A stretch of 64,000 nucleotides of DNA from Lottia gigantea (lineage: Eukaryota; Mollusca; Gastropoda; Lottiidae). Both the position numbers and the translations under genes were made by a program. Location: contig NW_008710115.1 in the NCBI RefSeq assembly GCF_000327385.1, positions 847,236 to 911,235 of the forward strand. The letters are read 5' to 3'. How positions within the stretch are numbered: the first letter of the stretch is position 1; every line of letters starts with the position of its first letter. Below are positions 47,818 through 59,800 of this stretch, one piece after another. The notes under the pieces are model-generated. The model saw nothing but the letters and a program-made list of their open reading frames with translations, had not been told where the DNA came from and searched no databases.

Positions 47818-50800
47818 GTAAGTAGTATTTTTCATGTTTAAATGAGTTTATAAAATTGTTGCAATGGGAATGCCTTCCTGAGTATTTCTATTTTGTAGAG
47901 AATTAAAGCTGCATATTTGCATGTTCTGAAGTAAAATTACATCAGGCATCCCTTTACAGGAATTTATTGAGTCAAAGGTCGTCATAGAGAGAAGATTAGT
48001 AGACCAAGGGCAGAAGAAGAACATTATTGAGGACTTTTAAGACAAAGCATATCATTGAGGACTTATGACAAAGCACATCATTGGGGACTTAAAACAAAGC
48101 ACATCATTGGGGACTTAGGACAAAGCATATCATTGAGGACTCAAGACAGAACACATTATTGAGAACTTAAGACAGAACTCATCATTGAGAACTTAAGACA
48201 GAACACATCATTGAGGACTTAAGACAGAACTCATCATTGAGAACTTAAGACAGAACTCATCATTGAGAACTTAAGACAGAACACATCATTGAGGACTTAA
48301 GACAGAACTCATCATTGAGGACTTGAGACAAAGCTCATAATTGAGAACTTAAGACAGAACACATCATTGAGGACTTAAGACAGAACACATTATTGAGGAC
48401 TTGAGACAAAGCTCATAATTGAGAACTTAAGACAGAACACATTATTGAGGACTTAAGACAGAACACATTATTGAGGACTTTAAGACAGAAGACATTACTG
48501 AGAACATCTTTGACATCCTTAGGTCAAAAATTTTTTTTTACCAAAATCATTGATTCAGACATACAAGTTTTTTTGTAAGAACTTGAAATGATGACAAGTA
48601 GACATATTGGCGTACTCTTAAGCTAGAAAGATGAAAGTTTATTATTATTTTAAACATGTTAGTGTATACAAGTCATGTAGTTGATGTAAATTTAAAGAAT
48701 GTGTAGATGTTGTATTGATTTAATAGAATTTATAAACCAGATGTAGATAATGAGTTTGGCACATGCTGCTAATCAGACATCATAATTACATTATTTAAAA
48801 ATATTCTTTTAAATTTAACTGGATATTGTATTGGGTTGCTGAATATTCCATTCGTGTCTTCATAAACTTGAAAAAATATTTTATTTTAGTCAAAGAGACT
48901 TTTTTATGATTTTCCTTAACGAACATTGGTAAAATATCCAACTTCATTAAATTTTAAGGGTCGTGAGTCATTTTCATATTTTTGTGATGGCAGCTTCTTC
49001 GCCTAACTTTACTGGTCAAGGCAAAGATTTTGTGGTTGACCAATGCAACAAAAGATTCTGCAAAAGTGATCACTATTTTTGCGAGTTATCCTATTGTCTA
49101 ATTTGATAAAGGTAGCTGAAAGGATAGAGGATAACAGGTACTAGTGTAAAGTGACAGGGATATCTTCACTTAAGGGTTAGATGTCAAGATTGAATGCTAA
49201 ACTTAAGATCTTGAGTTTGTTCATTGTCAGATATTAAGCCCTAGGAAATAATACTAGACCTCATGTTGATCAGTAAGGTTTTTTCCTATTAAAATAGACA
49301 AATTGTACTGTATTTGTTTGAAAAATCTGTGCGAAAAGTTGTTAAACACACTACAATTTCCAGAGTTAAATCTGTGAAGGTTACATTTTGTTAATTAAAC
49401 ACACCAGACACGTTTCTAGTTAAAATCAACCTAAATAGTCTGTTTCAAAACATCTTTATTTTCTCTTTAAATATATTAAAAAAACAGTTGGCTAGATAAC
49501 TTTACAAACTTTGTCTGGTATTTCATTATAAATATTTTCTTTGTTTCATTGTTAGAACCCTTGATTATTTCTTAGAACTGCTGAATTTTCATGGTTCTTT
49601 TATAAACTTATACCTTTGTCCTACACATAATATAAATCTCTGAAAAACTGATAGATTATTATCTGTGAATGCCTTAAGTTGTCTTTACAATGATGTTTTT
49701 CTTTACCTTTCATAATTTTGTCAGGGACAGTTGATTTTGAGTTTTACATTTAACAAGACCATATCTTTCTTTATTCTGAAATATGCAATCAGCACTTATA
49801 AATAGATGTGAGTGAGAAGATAGTGCCATAATATATAAAAAAAATGTAAAAATCACAGTTTGTAGATAATTGTATTTATAAGAACTATTTTATTGTTATG
49901 ATATCAAGATATGAACTTACAGGAACTATTTAATTTTATTTACAGGAACTATTTAATTGTATTTACAGAAACTATTTTATTGTATTTACAGGAACTATTT
50001 CATTGTTATGGTATTGGAAAGTTAAGATGTTCATAGTCCCTGTTCATTTACTAAAGACTAAATAATTGTACTTACAGGAACTATTTTATTGTATTTACAG
50101 GAACTATTTTATTGTCATAGTATTAGAACGACAAGATGTTCATAGTCCCTGTGCATTTACTAAAGACAATAATTGTACTTACAGGAACTATTTTATTGTA
50201 TTTACAGGAACTATTGTATTGTTTTTACGGGAACTATTTTATTGTATTTACAGGAACTATTTTATTGTCATGGTATTAGAAAGTTAAGTATTAGTGACAA
50301 TGAGATTATAAATATACCACCAGCTATCTGCAGTCTCAATAACCTTGAAGAACTCAACTTCAGTAAAAATGGTAAGATTTGTCTTATTTTCAAATGTTAT
50401 TTACATAAATCTGAAGACATCTTGTGTCCAGAAACATTCCTTTGGTGTCAGTGGAAAGGTCATTCTCAGATACAATTCCTGCTAATTCATGGAACTCAGC
50501 ATACCAAGTATTTAAGTTTTAACCATGTCTTATTATCTTAGCCTTGTCTAGGTTGCAGGTCTCAGTCATTTAAGTAGGTTTTGTTAAGTATGACTAACAA
50601 ATGCAAGACAATTCCATTAATCAAAATCTTGTCCATAACATGGCAAAATCCAGAGTAAAATAAAATACCATCATGTGTTTCGAAAAGGCATGGTCTGCTT
50701 CGTGCGCAACACCCATCCTACTATAGGTCAACCAGATCAATTTATGTCCTACCAAACAAATTGGCCAATATGCAAGTTCCAGAAGTTGGCTTTATATACC

Positions 50801-53800
50801 ATACAATTACAATATTCCTATTCTTAAAAGACTTTAAATGAAGTCAGTTGTGTGAAGAATGAAATCAAAATTAAAATGAGGTTGTATATGTATATGAATT
50901 TGAATAATTATTGTGTACTTTGCAATATTATTTGCAACCATTTCAAAAAGAAGTGAACCTTGAAATTTGTTAAATTAACTATGAGATGAGAATACATCTA
51001 GTATAAGACGTAAATAAAATCTTAATAAGAATGATGGTATAATGTAAAATAATACTAGTTATATATATATATGATATGTAATATGGTGTATTTTAAAGGG
51101 TTTGTTAAAAGGTTTTCTAAATTTGTTATGTGTATCAGGGACATTGATAGCATCAATTTGCACCATTCCAATTTTCGATCAGACGTCTGTGGTTCCTGCA
51201 ATTCCACTAAAACTAAGTGTTTGATGACGTCACTTATCACGATGTGCCTTATGTGATATAGTGTAATTGTGGTATCATATACTTAGTTTAAGTGGAATTG
51301 CAGGAACCACAGACTTCTGATTGCAAATTGATGCTATCAGTGTCCCCATAAAAAAATTAAACCATATCTACAATGCCTTTAAGTCAGAAAGATGGTATAT
51401 GTAAAGTAATACTAGTTTTATAAATGATATATATGTAATATTCTGTATTTTAAGTTGTAATTCACTAGACTACATATTGTCTAATATTTTAATAGCTTAA
51501 TATTGAATTACAATTACACCTCTCAAATCATGTCAAAACACTCAAATATTTTCTATGCTCTAATAAAGAATTATTGTATTCCAATGTAGTTAAACCCGTA
51601 TTTTATAGTATTTATCATTATTCTCATGTTCATTATAAACTTTTAACTACTGACCTATCTTTCTTCTGATCTGAACTTAGTTACTCCCTTAAACTTAGCT
51701 TATTCTATTCTTACCTATATTATAATAGAATAGTTTTTTTCTTTAGGTTTGAATAGATTCTATTCATATATTTCATAATAATAATGTTTGATTTCAAAAC
51801 AGTGCATTCTAAAGTTCAATTGTAGTTTAAAAGCCTTATTATAACTAGAATTCTATTCACATTTTATGACAACATAAAAGAGATAGGGACTTAATAGCCT
51901 AGAAATTTTTGCAATATGTTAAGGAATTTGATTAAAATGTAGCCATGTTTCCCCAATTTTCTGCTTAATCTCTGATCTGACTTAGAAAGTGTCTACTATT
52001 AACCATTTGTTTTTGATTGATAAGTTCTACATTATGGTGTATTCTGGTTAATATTTGGCTGAACACAACTAAGAGAAGAATTTCTTCAGATCATGGATAA
52101 TGGTTGTAGTATACTGCAGATATAGCATGAAACTAAACATCTTTATTTCATCCAGATTTAAGAATTAAGATATGTAAAAAATCAGAAACTCATACCTATG
52201 ACCTATTTTAGAATAATTTTTGTCTAGTAAAGGTTTTCAATCTTGATTATAAATTTGCAAAACAGGCCAAGATTTATAGCTAATGTAAAATATATGCAAT
52301 ATATATTGTTTTGAAATGTAACATAATATAATAAAAGTTTTATGATAGATAATTAGAAAAATAAAATACATATATGCTAGTACACGTATTACTATATATC
52401 AAGATAACCAAATAGTTTGTACTTATTCGTAATAACTTCTAATACTTCTTTACATTACCATTTGACAATTTCTTTTATCTTTTTTGTAATGTTTTCTTTG
52501 ATGTTTAGAGTGAATAATATTGGTATAATTTGTATTTAATAATGTTCAATTTGTAAGATTACATGGGGATCAATCATATGTATGTAGTAAATAAAATAGA
52601 GACAAACTATAAGAATAGGCAAACAGACCATAATTTTCTTATCAATATAATCTGTGTAATATTGTTTGTCCTGTTTAAAAGGTTGTAATAATTGTATGTG
52701 ATAAATATCTTGAATAACTGTCAGTTTCTCTAGGCTAATTGTACGACAACAATCTTCCCCCCACTATATTTGATGGTAAAAACTGATTTGATTGAAAAGA
52801 CATAAAACATGAAAGGAAAGATTAAACATTTGACGAAGGATGTTGAAGTTATCGATGGTGAACGAGTAGACTGATTTTATAAGAGAGTGGTTGACAAGTT
52901 CATTCTATTTATCTATTTTTAAAAATTTGTTATTTTACTTTTATTTTTGTTTAATTTGCCAAAGAAATGCACTTGACTGCACCAAATTACACTTTCATTC
53001 TTTAAAGATATATTTTATCACTGATTTCCTTTGATACATGTCTGGGTGAGGTCTAGTCAAGCAGAAAAATTCAAATTGAGCTGTTTGGGTATGCTTGTTA
53101 AACATTAACACCTATTGACACAAACACCTTTTTTAATATGAGACAAATTATAATCAATGTCAATGTGTAGTATTATATAAATGCTTAGTGCCAGAAGTTT
53201 CTTTTCATAATCTTATATATTATAGAATATGATTATCTACTATTAGGTTATTTAAATTGTCTGACAGCAATAAGAGGGCAATTCTTCTGAGTATTTTAAA
53301 TCAATAATATTTTTGCTACATAAGACATCAACATTGATTAAAGGCCATATTGTGTCATTTTTGGGGGTTGATTTGGGTCTTGAATATATAAATAGTCTAA
53401 CTAGACCTGCAGGAAAATCGCATAATCCCTTCAAATATACTTCAAACTAGAAACTTCACTTTCTTTTTCTATGTGTGTCTTTTCTGTATGCAGGGATTTG
53501 AAGACTCAAATTTCAAACAGTGAGCTGTGAATACTAATAGTTATTAACTTAGATATTTCTTGTTTCTGAGACTAAAGTATGATTGTTCAAAAGGATGGCA
53601 AACCTGTCCTTTAAAATTAGTTTGAAAATAGATTGATGTGATTCCAAAGAAATATTTTACCCTTTTTATACGCCCACATCTCTCTTTGTGGACGTATATT
53701 GTCGGCACCCCTGTCCGTCTGACTCGAATTTGAGCTATTTTCGACCGTTAGAAGCAGAGTTATTGCTCTTGCCCCAAAATCTTGAATATTTACCATCCGC

Positions 53801-56800
53801 ATGCCGTGGTGGGCGTATATGGCTGTGGCCCACTATCTTTGTGGGTACTATTCTGATTTTTTGTCCTATATATCTGTGATTAACACAGATTACCTACAGA
53901 TTATAATATAAAAGACCAGTTAATGATATTATAATTCATTCAAGAGCTCTGTTGTTAACCATGACCTAATATATATTTTGTTGTAGGTGTAATAGATGTA
54001 CCTGAAACTATAAAACAATGTAAATTATTATCTGTGATAGATGCTAGTGTTAATCCACTTGGCAAGTAAGTCAACCTTTTTTTTAGTATACATTGTTTAT
54101 TTTTACAGTTTACATACACACCATTTTATATTACTCTGTATCACATTGGTGATGTTTCTAATAACTATATATACCGGTAAAATGTCAGATTCATCAAAAA
54201 TGTCACTTAATATTGAATTCATAAAGTTACTCATAAATGAAAAGATTCCTGAATGATATGCCGTTTAAGAATTCTAAAAACTAGAAAGAGTAGTGATCAT
54301 TTGTTGTACATTAGAATCTCTAAGAGATCTGAGAAATGAAACAAGTCTGCAACAATTGATAATGCTTGGGTTATACAGACAGTTTTTGTTCAGGATTTTT
54401 TGTTGCAGACAAGAGTTTCACTGAACACCTGTTGGCACACAAGCAAACAGAAAAACTCCAACCTGCAGTTTTCAGCTGTGTCGATAATCATGTGATTGAA
54501 GTGAGAAGGAATCTCATTCTGACGCTTTGTGAACAAATTTGGTAACAAATATCAAATTGGTTTAATGTCATAAATTCTGTTGGCAATGCGGTAATATTGT
54601 CATGGAAGTTCAGGCACACATGAAATTTAACTCAAGATTTCTGTGGGCAACAAAAATCGACAACAAAAATATTTTGTGTGTAGTCCCCAGTATTACACAT
54701 CATCCATACTTTTCTTAATTCATATTTTATGTGTGTTTAGATTTTCTTCATATTTTTGATATTTTGACTTAAGTCCATTGTCAAATAAACTTATCATATA
54801 CTACTAGATTTGATAAATTTTATAAATTTGATAGTCGTGTAAACTGTCTTATTAAATAAACACAAAGATTAATTCAATGGAGATAAGGTTGTGTTTTAAG
54901 GTTTATAAATTCCAATGAGAGGGTGGGTTTGTATTATTGTACTCTATCATTGTCCAGTTTGTCAACTATTGTTACTTTCACTGTAATTATCATTATATAA
55001 AATACCAGCTATTCACTCTGACAACTAGCCATACTTTACTAACAAGAAATCTGTCTCCTTTTAATTTATTTCAAAATTTAATTTACAATGTTTGTTCTTT
55101 GCCAAGAATGAAGGCTTAAGAACCTAAGGTTGAAAAAAAGTTATTTGGATGAGCTATAAACTTTGATACATGTATTCCTTAAAAAAATGTATATATTGTT
55201 CTGACACAGTTTTGCTCTTTGCCAACTTCATGTAATTTCCATTCTTCAGTATCGTATAAGCTATCGAAATTTATAATGTAAAATTCCACTAAATTTGTTT
55301 AAATTTTACTTTCAGACTTCCTGATGGTTTTACTCAGTTACAGAATTTAACCCAACTATATTTAAATGATACCTTCTTAGATTATCTACCTGGTAGTTTT
55401 GGCAGGTAAGTTATGAGATAACTTTTTATAGGTTGAAAATTTAGAATCATTATCTTTACAAATTTATAGTAGCTGGATTTGCTAAGATTTTTTATACATA
55501 TTTACAACTTTTCACCAATGATTTTCATAGTCTTATCCTTACCACTGATTCTTATGTTTAAATCCTTACCACTGATTCTCGTGTTTAAATCCTTACCACT
55601 GATTCTGATGTTTAAATCCTTACCACATATTCTCATAATCAAATCCTTACCACATATTCTCATGGTCAAATCCTAAACACAGATTCTCATAATCAAATCC
55701 TTACCACAGATTCTCGTGTTTAAATCCCTACCACATATTCTCATAATCAAATCCTTACCACATATTCTCATAATCAAATCCTTACCACAGATTCTCATAA
55801 TCAAATCCTTACCACAGATTCCCATGTTTAAATCCCTACCACATATTCTCATAATCAAATCCTTACCACAGATTCTCATAATCAAATTCTAAACACAGAT
55901 TTTCATAATCAAATCCTTACCACAGGTGCTCATTATCAAATCCTAAACACAGATTCTCATAATCAATCTTTACTACAGGTTCTCATAATCCAATTTCAGA
56001 CTGACCAAATTAAAAATTTTTGAAATAAGAGAAAATCATTTGAAGACTCTACCTCAGTCATTTAGTAGATTGATAGAAATAGAGAGATTAGATATTGGTA
56101 ATAATGAATTTACAGAGTTGGTAAGTTGTCAATAGATTATGTAGATTACTTAATCATCTGATAATACAGGGTTCTTATTATGTGGTAATGCTGAACTGGA
56201 AATTAATAGCTGAGCATACTGCAATAGCCACCTTTCTTGTATCACAGAAGTTTGTAAATGCAACAAATTGGTAAGAATAAAGCAAATTAGAGTCCTCGAG
56301 AGAAAGTTTGTGCACAAAAAGCCATAATTTTTTACGGTCTGTCTGAGGGCTATGTTTAGTTGTATTCACTGGCATATATTCCAATTTATTCGCTGCATTC
56401 CATGATATAAGAAAGGTAACTATTACAGTCAAGGTATAAGACAAGGTTCTAATAGCTTGGCATTGTGAAGATGAAGCTGAGCTGAATTTCATTAGCTGCT
56501 ATGTATTGCCCAAATGTTATTTTGTGTTTTGCTTTGCTGTTCAGATTATTGTACCAGGGTTTTTTATTATTATTTGTAATATTCATAACTTTATTTTTCA
56601 GCCAAAATGTATAGGAAGTTTAGTGAAATTATCTGAGTTATGGTGTGATAGTAATCAGATTAAAGATATACCACAGGTTAGTTTCATTTACTTCAACAAG
56701 ATATCTTTTGTCCTGTATTGGACATCTTTGAGGTAGCATATGAATCCTGATTCCCGATTTAAGGAACATGTGTGTCCAAAATAATCAGTGTTTGAATGTT

Positions 56801-59800
56801 AAATAGATGACTCATCTTTTCTTGAAACTCTGTCATAAATATAAAAGACATATATGATAGAAATAGTATTTCTAGTTTGAGGTATATTTGAAGGAATGAT
56901 GCGTTTTTCGTACATTTCTAGTACTCCTGAAGACTATTTACATATATTCAAGACCCAAAAAACACCTGTGAACCATATTGTTTAAGATAATTGGTGTCAT
57001 ATATATAGCTTTAATTGATTTGAATTCTCCAAAAAAAGAAATAAGTACTACATCTTTTGAATATCATATGTTATGAATGTTCTACTTTCAGTCCATTGGG
57101 AATTTGAAGGAATTGATGTTCTTAGATGCATCTAAAAATAGAATAAAGACCATTCCAGATGAAATTGAAGGATGTAGTTCATTAGCTGATTTACATTTAA
57201 CATGTAATAGATTAGAGGAATTACCAGAAACATTAGGTATGGTTTTTATTTCTGGCCTTCTGAGATGAAGCTCCTGCAAATGACCATTTATGGCGCTATT
57301 TTGGAGGTTCAACAGCTTGACAACAATGATAAAATTAGCTAAATTGAAAGTGTTGTACGAAAAATAAGGCATGATGATTGAATTGAATCTTTTTCTTATT
57401 TGAGAGATAATTGCACACTGTACAATGTTGCTCGTCTTCAATTGCTCAATTTGGTGCAGAAAATTAAAAACTCCATTCATTTCATTTCATTTATATGATT
57501 TTCACCAAACATGTATTGTTTAAAAGTTAACAGCGTCAGCAAGTGTCAAAATTTCACTTAAAACCTAAACTTTCTCAGGTTTTGACGCCTGGCTCCCTTG
57601 TGTCTACGTTAAAATCTTGAAGTTGATTTCTTACTTTCTTTTGCAGGCAATTTAAGTAATTTAACAACATTTAAAATTGATGACAACCATTTAACAAGTC
57701 TACCTAAATCTCTAGGAGGGTAAGTTATTCTGTCTAGGGAATACATGTTGTTGTGTCAAGCTTTAATTTGAGAAAATATGTCAAGAAGTTTTGCATCAGA
57801 AAAAGACAGAGATTAATTATATACAATATAGAAAATCTTTAAAAAAAATGGGAAAAGTTTGATAATTTACATTTTAAAAGTTAGACTTGTTGGATTTTAA
57901 ATATTTTTGTGAAATGGGACCTTGTTTGAAGTAAAATTACAAAATGTACAACTACTGCCCTGTATAACTGTTGTCTAGTAACAATACTGATTATTTTCAG
58001 GTTAACATCACTATCAGAACTCAATGTTAGTACTAATGATTTAGAAGCATTACCACCTACTATTGGTTTTCTTAGAAATCTTAGAACATTTTATGCTGAT
58101 GAGAATCTTTTAGAAATTCTGCCATCTGAGGTTAGTATATTATATACACATATATATCTACATTAAAGGGGAAAAATGGTTGTAGATTTTTAATGACATG
58201 GCAAGATATCCATGACACACAACTATATCTTCACAGTGCCAGTATTGTATGTTCAGTAAATGACATTTATAGATAGAATATTAAATAAAAAAGAACACTA
58301 TTATTGATATACTACTCCTTCCTTTAATTTTTTCAATGTATTTTTTCCTGTATGTGAATTGAAATGTTGCAAAAACTAAAGGAAGGAGTAGTATAATATC
58401 CATAAATTATGACAATATCAAATTTTTTTTGGGCCCCTAAATTTGAAAAATCATTCACTATTTCTAGAATTATCCCTCATTATAGATTATTAATTTTAAC
58501 TGTGTCATGTAGGCCTATGATCAATTTAATTAATTTACAAGGCTTAAAGCTTATTTTAAGTAAAAAAGAATCAATTTGGAGTTTCAAATCATGAATTTAC
58601 GCGCTTTGGAAAAATCTCCCGACTTTTCACCCAATCTCCAGATTTTTCAAGGCAAATCTCAAGATTTTTTTTCCTGACCTGTACACATGTATGACCTCAT
58701 TATGCTTTAAAACAGACATTAATAGGCAGACACTAAACAGCATGAATATCAAGTGACTGGATTGTGCTTTCTATTAGCATTGTTCCAGTCTAAGAAAACT
58801 GTTGATTTCATTTAATGAAAATTGAATCGTTTCACATCTTGTGTATATATTTGATAATGTATGAACAATATTATAATTTTAGCTTGGTAGTTGTAATGGA
58901 TTAACAGTTTTATCACTACGTAGTAACAAGTTGACCTATATACCAGATGAATTGGGTCGAATACCAAAATTACGAGTCTTGAATCTGAGTGATAACTTTC
59001 TCAAATATTTACCATTTTCTGTGGTGAAATTAAAAAATCTTCAAGCATTATGGTTGACAGAAAATCAGGTAATAGTAATCATATTGATATATAGTGATAT
59101 TAGTTTGTTATCACCTTACTTAGTGGTGCAGATTTTGTACTTACTTTGAAAAATTGAGGTTTTGAATGTTACAGACTGTAAAAAAACAGTTGAAAAAAAG
59201 GAGACTGTCCTCTGCCAGGCAAGAGTCTGAGATGTTCAACCTCATAAATCAGTTATTAGTCTTTCAGTGTCAGAAAATTGTTACATAATTCTCATTCATC
59301 ACAAGAGTTACCAGTAATGTTGAGATATCTAATAAATTTTTTCTCCAATTACAAAAAAGGAAAAAAAAAGAAAAAGGGTGAAAACAATACAGCTTCGAGC
59401 TCGCACAGATCTGTCAGCTTCCGAGCTATCTTATGCCCTCTATAATTTCAGACAAAACCGTTAATAAGTTTACAGTCAGAATATGATGAAGAAAGTGAAC
59501 GTAAAATATTAACATGTTATTTATTACCTCAGCAACCATCAAACTATACAGGTTGGTTCTTTTTATTATAATTTATCTCCACATTCTTACATTTTCTCTT
59601 GTGTTTGTTGGTTCATAATTCATTTTGGCCTGTAAGAAGGCTTTAATTTTGATCAGATTCTTTAAAATTTGGTATGTGTGTTGGTGAAAATTGTTTCTAA
59701 TGTTAATTTAGCTTAAAATTTGCTTAGTTTTGTTATTTATTGGGTAAAAAAGGCTTTTTTGAAGAGAGGAGCTAAGGGCAAATTCGATAATTGGGCAATG

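Larger units (their letters stand above)
50372..53986 (+). other. LAP gene intron 2
   Basis: 3615 bases, phase 1, from gtaaga to tgttgtag. It holds the family B foldback (51096-51384), a short (at)n run at 51060 and a foldback repeat at 53667-53819. The rest is AT-rich with nothing recognised. Confidence 0.85.

Noticed and set aside
48028-48505. Possible CRISPR-like array
   Set aside because: Units are contiguous without unique spacers and the genome is eukaryotic.
50066-50287. Open frames encoding repeated [10 protein letters not shown]-like peptides
   Set aside because: They are products of the splice-acceptor array; only the part after 50254 belongs to the LAP protein by alignment.
54370-54660. 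Possible retrogene or exon in LAP intron 3
   Set aside because: Slightly raised complexity but stops in all frames, no domain, and the LAP phases join without it.
55673-55885. Minus-strand frame with repeated IMRICGKDL
   Set aside because: Translation of the 27-bp minisatellite in LAP intron 4.
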